Positions 1-6,390 of a DNA stretch of 9,344 nt are shown here, one piece after another. Location: NCBI GenBank assembly GCA_041687075.1, contig JAWLCO010000147.1, forward strand, positions 1 through 9,344, read 5' to 3'. Under the pieces are notes generated by a model that made no database searches, was not told the origin of the DNA, and saw only the letters and a list, made by a program, of their open reading frames with translations. Origin of the DNA: ZC4RG25 sp041687075 (GTDB taxonomy: Bacteria > Pseudomonadota > Alphaproteobacteria > Rhizobiales > Hyphomicrobiaceae). The position numbers and the translations under genes were made by a program. The stretch's first letter is position 1. Every line of letters begins with the position of its first letter.

Positions 1-1
1 G

Positions 2-766
2 AATGCATCGGCGGGCGATGTCCTCACGGCCGGGGCCTATGCCGGCTATGGCGGCCAGGTGCTTCTCGGCGGCTCCATCGTCCTTGGCGCCGTGACGGGC
101 ATGGCTGCGATGGCTGCTTTATCGGCAGCTCTCTACCTCGCCGTCTTCCGCAGGCTTGCCGGGCGATCTGGCGTTTACCCGCTGGTTGCGTCCATCGGGC
201 TCGCCTTCGCCGTCCGCTCGGCACTGACGTTCTTCCTCGGCCACGACCAGCGCGTCTTTTCCGTGCCTCTGATGCGCGCGATCAATGTCGGGCCGATCCG
301 TGTCGTGCCGACCGACCTCTACATTGCCGCCACTGCGCTCGCCGCACTGCTGGTGGTTTTCGCCATCCTGCATCTGACTCCACTCGGCCGCCGCATGCGC
401 GCGGTGGCCGACAACCCGGATCTGGCCCGGACCTGCGGGATCGGATCCGGCCGCGTGATGCTGGCCTTGTGGCTCCTGGCTGGTGCCGTGACCGGCCTCG
501 GCGGCGTCCTGCTCGGGATCAAGACAGTTGTGACGCCGATGCTGGGATGGGAACTGCTGCTGCCCGCCTTCGCAGCCACCATTCTCGGCACCATCGGCAA
601 TCCGTTGGGCGCAGTCATCGGCGCGGTCATCATCGGCGTGGCGCAGGAGGTTTCGACGCCCTTTGTCGGCTTCACCTACAAGATCGGCATCGGCTTCGCG
701 ATCCTGCTGCTGGTGCTGCTGGTTCGGCCGCAGGGCCTCTTCGCCAGCAACGAGCGGGTGAGGTGA
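2..766 (+). CDS. livH: Branched-chain amino acid type ABC transporter permease, LivH-like (5' partial)
   Basis: This is an inner-membrane permease subunit of a HAAT/LIV-family importer; it pairs with the LivM-like subunit encoded next. The frame is open from base 2, and 254 residues are visible. LivH proteins are usually about 290-300 residues, so roughly 40 N-terminal residues, including the true start, lie upstream. Visible residues 6-16 (DVLTAGAYAGY) match the end of the conserved first-helix region. Several hydrophobic helices follow, and visible residues 126-147 (TPLGRRMRAVADNPD...) form the cytoplasmic coupling loop that contacts the ATPases. The GNPLGAVIGAVIIG segment and the C-terminal VRPQGLF are family hallmarks. 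The GTG at base 59 is an internal codon, not the start. livM begins 4 bp after the stop, which indicates one transcript. The family assignment is firm; the true substrate is unknown and, from the hydrolase downstream, may not be a branched-chain amino acid. Confidence 0.93.
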   Translation, partial: NASAGDVLTAGAYAGYGGQVLLGGSIVLGAVTGMAAMAALSAALYLAVFRRLAGRSGVYPLVASIGLAFAVRSALTFFLGHDQRVFSVPLMRAINVGPIRVVPTDLYIAATALAALLVVFAILHLTPLGRRMRAVADNPDLARTCGIGSGRVMLALWLLAGAVTGLGGVLLGIKTVVTPMLGWELLLPAFAATILGTIGNPLGAVIGAVIIGVAQEVSTPFVGFTYKIGIGFAILLLVLLVRPQGLFASNERVR

Positions 767-770
767 GCCC

Positions 771-1661
771 ATGATCACCGGCTACCTCATCGCCATAGCG
801 ATCATCACGCTGATCTACCTGCTGCTGACGCTCGGGCTCAATCTGCACTACGGCTTTACCGGCCTGATCAACTTCGGCCACGTCGGCTTCTTCGCAATCG
901 GTGCCTACACCTCGGCCATCCTCGCGCTGAACGGCGTCCCGGTTTGGCTCTCGTTCCCCGCGGCGATGGCCGCAGCGGGGCTCGTCGCGGTGCCGGTCGG
1001 GGCGTTATCGCTGCGATTACGGATCGAATACTTCGCCATCGTCACGCTGGGCTTCTCGGAAGCCGTCCGCCTCATCATCACCGAGGAGCGCTGGCTGACA
1101 AACGGCGTGCAGGGCATTCCGGGCATTCCGGATCTTGCCGCGGCAACGGGCATTCCGCTGGATGCGGCGACGCTGACGTTTCTATTCCTCGTCGCGGCCA
1201 ATCTGGTCGCAATCGCCGCCAGCTACCGTCTCGTGAAAAGTCCGTTCGGCCGCGCTATCGAGGCGATACGCGACGACGAGGATGCGATGAAGGCGCTGGG
1301 CAAGAACCCCGGTGGCTTCAAGGTCCGGGTTTTCGTCATCGGCGCCGGTCTGGCAGGCCTCGGCGGTGCGTTCTACGCCCATTACATCACCTACATCTCG
1401 CCGGACCAGTTTCTGCCGCTGCTGACGTTTTATATCTGGATGGCCATGATCCTGGGTGGCGTCGGTCGCGTTTCCGGGGCGCTCGTCGGCACGTTCGTGC
1501 TCGTGCTCTTCCTCGAGGGCTCGCGCTTCCTGCGCGACGTGGTGCCGGGCGTGTCCGAGGTGGAGATGGCGAGCCTGCGGCTGTTCGTGGTCGGCATCGC
1601 GCTCGTGCTGCTCGTGCTCTATCGCCCCCAGGGCATCATGGGGGACTTCAGCAAGCGATGA
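771..1661 (+). CDS. livM: Branched-chain amino acid type ABC transporter permease, LivM-like
   Basis: This is the second inner-membrane permease of the LIV-type importer, 296 residues. The ATG at 771 is preceded by AGGTGA (761-766), which also contains the livH stop, so translation is probably coupled. Residues 23-48 hold the LivM signature (LNLHYGFTGLINFGHVGFF then IGAYTSA). Residues 86-102 (EYFAIVTLGFSEAVRLI) and 157-180 (SPFGRAIEAIRDDEDAMKAL...) follow; the latter is the cytoplasmic loop that docks on LivG/LivF. The GGVGRVSGALVG segment (229-240) and the terminal YRPQGIMG motif are also typical. Several hydrophobic helices span the protein. E. coli LivM carries a longer N-terminal extension; the compact length here is common in other proteobacteria. 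The last bases overlap the livG start as ATGA. Nothing is broken or unusual. Confidence 0.95.
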   Translation: MITGYLIAIAIITLIYLLLTLGLNLHYGFTGLINFGHVGFFAIGAYTSAILALNGVPVWLSFPAAMAAAGLVAVPVGALSLRLRIEYFAIVTLGFSEAVRLIITEERWLTNGVQGIPGIPDLAAATGIPLDAATLTFLFLVAANLVAIAASYRLVKSPFGRAIEAIRDDEDAMKALGKNPGGFKVRVFVIGAGLAGLGGAFYAHYITYISPDQFLPLLTFYIWMAMILGGVGRVSGALVGTFVLVLFLEGSRFLRDVVPGVSEVEMASLRLFVVGIALVLLVLYRPQGIMGDFSKR

Positions 1662-2416
1662 TCCTGGAAGCTCGCGACATCGTCTTTGCCTTCGGCGGCT
1701 TCCGCGTGCTGGACGGCGTGTCGCTCGCCGTTCCGGAGGGCTCGATCACCGGTCTCATCGGCCCCAATGGCGCGGGCAAGAGCACCTACTTCGCAGTCGC
1801 GAGTGGCTTCGAGTTGCCTCACAGCGGCACCATCCGCTTCGGTGGCGATGACGTCACGCGCGCCGGGCCGGTCGCCCGCGCTCGGCTGGGGCTGGGCCGC
1901 ACGTTCCAGGTGCCGCGCGAGTTCCGGCACCTGACCGTCCGCGAGAACATGCTGGCAGCTGCGCCGGATCAGGCCGGCGAGGGACTGTTCGACCTCTATT
2001 TCCGCCCGGGCAAGGTCGCTGCCGAGGAGCGCGCGCTGCGCGAAAAGGTCGACGGCATCCTCGCGTTCCTCAACCTGGCCCGCGTCGCCGATACGCCATC
2101 CGGCCAGCTCTCCGGCGGCCAGAAGAAGCTGCTGGAGCTCGGCCGCGTGTTGATGCTCGCGCCGAAGCTCATTCTGCTCGACGAGCCGTTTGCCGGCGTC
2201 AACCCGGTGCTGATCGAGGAGATCTCCGGCCGCATTCGCGCGCTGAATGAGCAGGGGACGGCGTTTCTCATCATCGAGCACAATCTCAAGGCGCTTTCGA
2301 ACCTGGCCGAGCAGATCCATGTCATGGATCGCGGGCGGATCATCGCGACAGGCGTGCCGTCTGATGTGCTGGCGGACGACCACGTTCGCGAGGCTTACAT
2401 GGGAGGCGTGCTGTGA
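1658..2416 (+). CDS. livG: Branched-chain amino acid type ABC transporter ATP-binding protein, LivG-like
   Basis: This cytoplasmic ATPase, 252 residues, powers the importer together with LivF. The start is the ATG at 1658, overlapping the livM stop as ATGA. The frame stays open much further upstream, but that part only shadows livM. Walker A is GPNGAGKST (residues 35-43), the Q-loop glutamine is Q84 (RTFQVP), the ABC signature is LSGGQ (151-155), Walker B is LILLDEP (171-177) with catalytic E176, and the switch histidine is H208 in IIEHN. All nucleotide-handling residues are therefore intact. The stretch at 76-95 (RLGLGRTFQVPREFRHLTVR) is the usual LivG region after the first strand pair. The length matches the family (about 255). 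It is one of two different ATPases in the operon, as is normal for LIV systems. Confidence 0.95.
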   Translation: MILEARDIVFAFGGFRVLDGVSLAVPEGSITGLIGPNGAGKSTYFAVASGFELPHSGTIRFGGDDVTRAGPVARARLGLGRTFQVPREFRHLTVRENMLAAAPDQAGEGLFDLYFRPGKVAAEERALREKVDGILAFLNLARVADTPSGQLSGGQKKLLELGRVLMLAPKLILLDEPFAGVNPVLIEEISGRIRALNEQGTAFLIIEHNLKALSNLAEQIHVMDRGRIIATGVPSDVLADDHVREAYMGGVL

Positions 2417-3117
2417 CACTGCTTTCCGTGGAAAGCCTGACTGGCGGCTACGGTGAGACCGACATCATCTCGGACCTCACGCTTGCCGTCGCGCCGCGCG
2501 AGATCGTCACGATTGCCGGCACCAACGGCTCCGGCAAGTCGACGCTGGCCAAGGCCATCATGGGTCTGCTGCCGCGCGTGAGCGGCTCCGTGCGGCTGGA
2601 GGGCAAGGAAATCCTGGCGGAGCCTGCCGAACGCCGGCTCTCACTCGGGATCGCCTACGTGCCGCAGGTCGCCAACGTCTTTCCCTCCCTCACCGTCGAG
2701 GAGAACCTTCTCGTCATCGAGCAGGTCAAGGATCGCAGGCGCCGGCTCGCCGAGATGTACGAGCGGTTTCCCGCAATCGCCGAGCGCCGGCGCTGCCGGG
2801 CGGGCACGTTGTCTGGTGGCGAGCGCCAGCAGCTCGCGGTGGCCCGCGCCCTGATGCCCGAGCCGCGGCTCGTGGTTCTGGACGAGCCGACGGCAGCGCT
2901 CGCGCCCGTCGTCATCGCGCAGATCTTCGAGCTGATCCGAACGCTGCCGGAGCAGGGCGTGGGTGTGCTCCTGGTGGAGCAGCGCGCCCGCGAGGCGCTC
3001 AAGATAAGCGATCGCGGCTACATTCTAGACCAGGGCCGCATCGTGCTCGCCGATGCTGCCGATGCACTTCTCGCGGACACCCGCATGGCCGAGCTCTACC
3101 TCGGCCACGAGGCGTGA
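2413..3117 (+). CDS. livF: Branched-chain amino acid type ABC transporter ATP-binding protein, LivF-like
   Basis: This is the second cytoplasmic ATPase of the importer, 234 residues. The start is GTG at 2413, which overlaps the livG stop (GTGA) and has GGGAGG at 2401-2406, six bases upstream. Walker A is GTNGSGKST (36-44), the Q-loop glutamine is Q85 (AYVPQ), the signature is LSGGE (133-137) and Walker B is LVVLDEP (153-159) with E158. The switch position carries glutamine (Q190 in LLVEQ) in place of histidine. LivF proteins typically have VEQ here, so this separates LivF from LivG and is not a defect. The C-terminal DRGYILDQGRIVL...YLGH is also LivF-like. The stop is followed after 29 bp by the amidohydrolase, in the same direction. 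Confidence 0.95.
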   Translation: MTLLSVESLTGGYGETDIISDLTLAVAPREIVTIAGTNGSGKSTLAKAIMGLLPRVSGSVRLEGKEILAEPAERRLSLGIAYVPQVANVFPSLTVEENLLVIEQVKDRRRRLAEMYERFPAIAERRRCRAGTLSGGERQQLAVARALMPEPRLVVLDEPTAALAPVVIAQIFELIRTLPEQGVGVLLVEQRAREALKISDRGYILDQGRIVLADAADALLADTRMAELYLGHEA

Positions 3118-3135
3118 CGTTCCGCACGAGCTCTC

Positions 3136-3140
3136 AGGAG
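3136..3140 (+). promoter_or_regulatory. Ribosome binding site that sets the amidohydrolase start
   Basis: AGGAG lies six bases before the ATG at 3147. It favours that start over an in-frame GTG at 3114, which overlaps the livF stop and would add 11 residues that look unlike the family N-terminus. Confidence 0.75.
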
Positions 3141-3146
3141 AGATAC

Positions 3147-4364
3147 ATGACCATCGTTCTTGCCAACGCAAATGTGCTCGACGTCGAAGCCGGTAAGCTT
3201 CTTGGCGAGCGCCACGTGGTGGTCGAGGGTGACCGCATCCGCGAGGTGTCCGACACGCCGGTGAATTCGCCCTCTGCGCAGGTCATCGATCTGAGGGGCC
3301 TCACCCTGATGCCCGGCCTGATCGATGCCCACGTCCACACGATCGCCTACACGGCGAACTTCGCGGAGCTGCCGTTCCAGTCGCCCTTCTACGTGGCGGC
3401 GCGCTCGGCCGACATTCTCGGCGGCATGCTCGACCGCGGCTTCACGACGGTGCGCGACGTCGGCGGTGGTGAATTCGGCATGGCCAAGGCGGTCGACGAG
3501 GGATACGTGCGCGGTCCTCGCATCATCTACGGCGGCAAGGCGCTGTCGCCGACCGGCGGCCACGGCGACATGCGCAAGCCGGGGCAGGACATCCAGGACG
3601 ACGCCTACGGTGTGCCGAGCCTGGGCCGCATCTGCAACGGCGTGGCTGCCGTCCGGGCGGCGGCTCGCGACGAGATCCGCCGCGGCGCGCATCACATCAA
3701 GATCATGGCGAACGGCGGCATCGCGTCCCCGACCGATCGCATCGACAGCGACCAGTTCTCCGAGGAGGAAATCAGGGCGGCGGTCGAAGAAGCCGAGATG
3801 GCCAACCTGTATGTCGTCGCACACGCCTACACGGCACGTTCCATCGAGCGGTCGGTGCGGAACGGCGTGCGGTCCATCGAGCACGGCAACCTGCTGGACG
3901 AGCCGACCATCGCGCTCATGAAGGAGAAGGGCGCCTTTCTCGTGCCGACGCTCGCCACCTATCATGCCCTTGCAGAGGAGGGCGTCGCGGCGGGACTTCC
4001 GGCTGAGCTGGCGGCCAAGATCGACCACGTGCTCGGGGCGGGCCTGCGCGCGGTCGAATTGGCGTACCGTGCCGGCGTGCCCATGGCCTACGGCACCGAT
4101 CTGCTGGCCGTCATGCAGCGCCGCCAGCTGACCGAGTTCGAGCTGCGTGCTGATGTTGTTCCGGCTGCAGATCTGTTGCGGGCTGCGACGACCAACGCTG
4201 CCAAACTGATTCGTCGCGAAAACGAGCTCGGCCGCATCGCTCCCGACTACATCGCCGACCTCATCGCCTTCCCTGGCGATCCGCTTCGTGACATTCGCCT
4301 GATGGGCCGGCTGGATCAGAGCCTGAAGCTCATCATGCGCAACGGCGTGGTCGACCGCGCCTGA
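3147..4364 (+). CDS. Metal-dependent amidohydrolase, Xaa-Pro/Xaa-Arg dipeptidase-like
   Basis: This 405-residue cytoplasmic enzyme belongs to the amidohydrolase superfamily; no signal peptide is seen. It has the usual N-terminal beta-sandwich strand set (residues 1-55), a TIM barrel, and a C-terminal return to the sandwich (ADLIAFPGDPL, 370-380). The binuclear metal site is complete: H62 and H64 in DAHVH, K185 (the probable carboxylated lysine, in HHIKIMANGG), H226 in VVAHAY, H246 in SIEHGN and D318 in AYGTD. H139 in SPTGGHG is also typical of this branch. By pattern it sits with the prolidase/carboxypeptidase-like group that includes Sgx9260b/c, Cc2672 and ochratoxinase, and is more distantly related to imidazolonepropionase (HutI). 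Hydrolysis of an N-acyl amino acid or dipeptide is the likely reaction; the exact substrate cannot be read from sequence. It lies 29 bp behind livF in the same direction, so it probably acts on what the transporter brings in. Confidence 0.9.
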   Translation: MTIVLANANVLDVEAGKLLGERHVVVEGDRIREVSDTPVNSPSAQVIDLRGLTLMPGLIDAHVHTIAYTANFAELPFQSPFYVAARSADILGGMLDRGFTTVRDVGGGEFGMAKAVDEGYVRGPRIIYGGKALSPTGGHGDMRKPGQDIQDDAYGVPSLGRICNGVAAVRAAARDEIRRGAHHIKIMANGGIASPTDRIDSDQFSEEEIRAAVEEAEMANLYVVAHAYTARSIERSVRNGVRSIEHGNLLDEPTIALMKEKGAFLVPTLATYHALAEEGVAAGLPAELAAKIDHVLGAGLRAVELAYRAGVPMAYGTDLLAVMQRRQLTEFELRADVVPAADLLRAATTNAAKLIRRENELGRIAPDYIADLIAFPGDPLRDIRLMGRLDQSLKLIMRNGVVDRA

Positions 4365-4407
4365 CGGCGCGATCTGTTCGGATTTTCAAAGTGGGGTCCG
4401 GTCCGCC

Positions 4408-4432
4408 GTGGTCGACGGGGCCGTTCGTCCAC
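4408..4432 (+). terminator. Weak imperfect hairpin after the amidohydrolase
   Basis: GTGG (4408-4411) and CGACGG (4413-4418) can pair with CCG...TCG...CCAC (4421-4432), with a T-T mismatch, one bulged T and a very short loop. No T-run follows. It may reduce read-through but is not a convincing intrinsic terminator. Confidence 0.2.
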
Positions 4433-4453
4433 TGCCAGCCCGCTCACGACTTC

Positions 4454-4470
4454 GCGAGTTGACAACCCGC
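4454..4470. promoter_or_regulatory. 17-bp inverted repeat over the -35 element (candidate operator 1)
   Basis: GCGAGTTGACAACCCGC is symmetric about base 4462, with seven of eight pairs matching: GCG/CGC outer arms and GTTG/CAAC inner arms, with A/C as the one mismatch. It contains the whole TTGACA hexamer, so a bound protein would block RNA polymerase. Its arms differ from those of the second palindrome, so the two sites may serve different proteins. Confidence 0.5.
4459..4464 (+). promoter_or_regulatory. Candidate -35 element of the tetR-pump operon
   Basis: A perfect TTGACA lies 58 bases before the regulator start, in the only sizeable gap of the window. No good -10 hexamer appears at 16-18 bases' spacing. 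The best A/T-rich match, AAGAAT (4485-4490), sits after a 20-base spacer, which is long. The -35 is good; the full promoter is uncertain. Confidence 0.45.
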
Positions 4471-4489
4471 TTCGCCCTGTGCTGAAGAA

Positions 4490-4507
4490 TAACCGACCGG
4501 ATGGTTA
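4490..4507. promoter_or_regulatory. 18-bp inverted repeat before tetR (candidate operator 2)
   Basis: TAACCGACCGGATGGTTA has perfect TAACC/GGTTA outer arms and a CCGG centre; 14 of 18 bases are symmetric. It lies between the likely promoter and the regulator's ribosome binding site, where a transcription start would be. Its size and ACCGACCGG core resemble operators of some TetR-family repressors, such as the NemR type (GACC...GGTC). The simplest reading is an autoregulatory site for the gene that follows. Confidence 0.55.
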
Positions 4508-4512
4508 AAAAC

Positions 4513-4517
4513 AGGAG
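4513..4517 (+). promoter_or_regulatory. Ribosome binding site that sets the GTG start of tetR
   Basis: AGGAG lies five bases before the GTG at 4523. The ATG at 4501 is in another frame, so the GTG is the supported start. Confidence 0.7.
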
Positions 4518-4522
4518 CCCGA

Positions 4523-5110
4523 GTGGGGCGTCTCAGGGTAATCGATCGTGAGTCTGTGCTGTGCGCGGCTGAGCGGGTAGTCAGTCGCGACGGAGCCGCG
4601 CGCCTGACGATCGAGGCGGTTGCGGCGGAGGCCGGCATCAGCAAGGCCAGCGTCCTTTACGATTACAAGACGAAACAGGCACTCATACGGGCGGTGGTCG
4701 AGCGGCGGATGAAGGCCGAGTGCGCCCGGCTTTCAGCGGCCATCGACGAGGCCGGGCCGGGGCCGGACAGGGCCATTCGCGGGCGCATTGCCGTCGCAGA
4801 GAACCGGTCGATGTCGGATGCGGACCGTGCCGTGGCGCTCAACCTGATCGCCGCATTGGCGCAGGACGAAGAGCTGCGGCGGCCCATGCAGGAGGCCTAT
4901 CGTCAACAAATTGCCGAAATCATGGAAACGTCTACGCAGCCCCGAGGCGCCTTGCTGGCATTTCTCGCCCTCGAGGGCTTGAAGCTGCTCGAGTGTTTCG
5001 GCATCTACTCCTGGCCGGAAAAGCAACGTAGGCGGCTTTTCGAGGACATCTCCGCACTCATAAGCGGGGAACCGGCGGCTGCACGGGGCGAAGCGCACAA
5101 GGCTGACTGA
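4523..5110 (+). CDS. TetR/AcrR-family transcriptional regulator, probable repressor of the RND pump
   Basis: This is a 195-residue DNA-binding regulator starting at GTG 4523 with a clear AGGAG. The N-terminal TetR domain spans about residues 7-55. Its helix-turn-helix is RLTIEAVAAEAGISKASVLYDY (28-48), with the usual LYDYK..K..L pattern where other members have LYYHF. The C-terminal part (about 60-185) is helical and hydrophobic, and would form the dimer and ligand pocket; it ends in a charged low-complexity tail. It precedes the membrane fusion protein by 65 bp in the same direction, so regulator and pump probably share one transcript. By analogy with AcrR- and MexR-like control, it likely represses its own operon and is released by a compound the pump exports. 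The ligand is unknown. The two inverted repeats upstream are its candidate sites. Confidence 0.9.
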   Translation: MGRLRVIDRESVLCAAERVVSRDGAARLTIEAVAAEAGISKASVLYDYKTKQALIRAVVERRMKAECARLSAAIDEAGPGPDRAIRGRIAVAENRSMSDADRAVALNLIAALAQDEELRRPMQEAYRQQIAEIMETSTQPRGALLAFLALEGLKLLECFGIYSWPEKQRRRLFEDISALISGEPAAARGEAHKAD

Positions 5111-5162
5111 TCGCACGAATGACTGGCGCGTCCGCGTCAGCCCTTCGTATCACTGAAAAACC

Positions 5163-5166
5163 AGGA
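5163..5166 (+). promoter_or_regulatory. Ribosome binding site favouring the internal ATG of the fusion protein
   Basis: AGGA lies nine bases before the ATG at 5176. That ATG gives a clean signal peptide. The alternative ATG at 5119 would put 19 polar residues ahead of it and has no good purine-rich site. Confidence 0.6.
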
Positions 5167-5175
5167 ACTTCATCG

Positions 5176-6366
5176 ATGTCCGTCCTTAAATGGTTCAGGT
5201 ATGGAGTGGCCGCGGTCGGCGTTCTTGCGGTGTCAGCCCAGGTGTTTGCTGCTGATCCCGGCGCCAATCCGCCCCCGGTTACCGTAAGCATCATCACGAC
5301 CGAGAAGCGGGACCTGCCGATCATGGACGAGCTTCCGGGCCGCATCGCGCCGATGCGGATCGCGGAGGTGCGTCCGCGCGTGTCCGGCATCGTGACCGAG
5401 CGCGTCTTCAAGCAGGGCAGCCTCGTGAACGAGGGCGACGTGCTCTACCGGATCGATCCGGAGTCCTTCAAGGTGCAGGTCGATAGCGCCAAGGCCACGC
5501 TGCGCCGGGCCGAGGCTGCGCAGCTCCGCGCGCGCCAGCAGGCGGATCGCCAGAAGGAGTTGCGCGATCGCAACATCTCGAGCCCTCAGCAGCTTGAAGA
5601 AGCCATCGCAACACTGGCCCAGGCCGATGCGGACGTTGCGGCTGCTCAGGCAGGCCTGAAGGCGGCAGAGCTCAATCTGCACTATACCGAGGTTCGTGCG
5701 CCGATCTCCGGTCGAATCGGGCGTGCGCTCATCACCGAGGGTGCGCTGGTGAACAGCGCCGACAAGCTCGCCACCATCCAGCAGCTCGATCCCGTTTATG
5801 CGGACTTCACCCAGTCGGTGAACGCGCTCAGAGCGCTGCGCCGGGCCGTGAAGGAAGGCACGGTGTCGAGCATCAGCGAGGACGAGGTGAAGGTACAGCT
5901 TCGCTTCGATGACGGCAGCACATATCCGCATCCGGGCCGGCTGCTGTTCTCGGAGGTGACCGTCGAGGCGACCACGGGCCAGGTCATCATGCGTGGCCAG
6001 TTCCCGAATCCCGATGGCGAGCTGCTGCCCGGCATGTACGTTCGCGTCCTCGTCGAGCAGGGCGTCCAGCATGATGTCATCGCGGTGCCGCAGCAGGCCG
6101 TGCAGAGGGACGGCGCTGGCCGGTCGCAGATTTACGTCGTCAAGTCCGACGGGACGGTGGATCTGCGGACGGTCCGCACCGGGCGCGTCCTCGGGAATCA
6201 GTGGGTCATCGAGGAGGGCCTGGCCGTCGGCGAACGTGTCGTGGTCGAGGGCTTCCAGAAGATTCGCCCGGGAGCAACCGTCAACCCGCAGGCCTGGAAA
6301 GTTGACGCGGACGCGCCGACGCGGACTGCCAACAGGTCCGATGCCAAGCAGGGCAGCCCGCAGTAA
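5176..6366 (+). CDS. RND efflux pump periplasmic adaptor (membrane fusion protein, AcrA/MexA-like)
   Basis: This 396-residue periplasmic adaptor would connect the RND pump to an outer-membrane channel. Residues 1-25 form a signal peptide: K5 and R8, a hydrophobic stretch VAAVGVLAVSAQVFA, and a likely cleavage in VFA|ADPG. There is no cysteine at the cleavage site, so it is not a lipoprotein, unlike AcrA. The two halves of the lipoyl domain are at about 67-98 (VRPRVSGIVTERVFKQGSLV...GDVLYRIDP) and 174-192 (RAPISGRIGRALITEGALV). Between them lies a coiled-coil hairpin rich in Ala, Gln and Arg (about 98-168). The beta-barrel runs from about 200 (QQLDPVYADFTQS) to 295, and the membrane-proximal domain includes VPQQAVQRDG (304-313). 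The length is normal for the family. The ATG at 5119 is a possible alternative start. The RND gene begins 24 bp after the stop. Confidence 0.93.
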   Translation: MSVLKWFRYGVAAVGVLAVSAQVFAADPGANPPPVTVSIITTEKRDLPIMDELPGRIAPMRIAEVRPRVSGIVTERVFKQGSLVNEGDVLYRIDPESFKVQVDSAKATLRRAEAAQLRARQQADRQKELRDRNISSPQQLEEAIATLAQADADVAAAQAGLKAAELNLHYTEVRAPISGRIGRALITEGALVNSADKLATIQQLDPVYADFTQSVNALRALRRAVKEGTVSSISEDEVKVQLRFDDGSTYPHPGRLLFSEVTVEATTGQVIMRGQFPNPDGELLPGMYVRVLVEQGVQHDVIAVPQQAVQRDGAGRSQIYVVKSDGTVDLRTVRTGRVLGNQWVIEEGLAVGERVVVEGFQKIRPGATVNPQAWKVDADAPTRTANRSDAKQGSPQ

Positions 6367-6390
6367 TCGAACAGCAAGGCAGTAGCTGAA

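Noticed and set aside
944..1657. Upstream extension of the livG frame by 238 codons
   Set aside because: This part overlaps livM out of frame and reads as Arg/Gly-rich noise. The ABC ATPase begins at the ATG at 1658, which overlaps the livM stop.
2980..2985. LivF has Gln in place of the switch-loop His, which could suggest a dead ATPase
   Set aside because: VEQ at this position is normal in LivF proteins, and the other catalytic motifs are intact.
3096..4028. A 310-codon minus-strand open frame opposite the amidohydrolase
   Set aside because: The + strand carries a complete metal-site enzyme. The antisense product has no recognisable motif and is typical of high-GC shadow frames.
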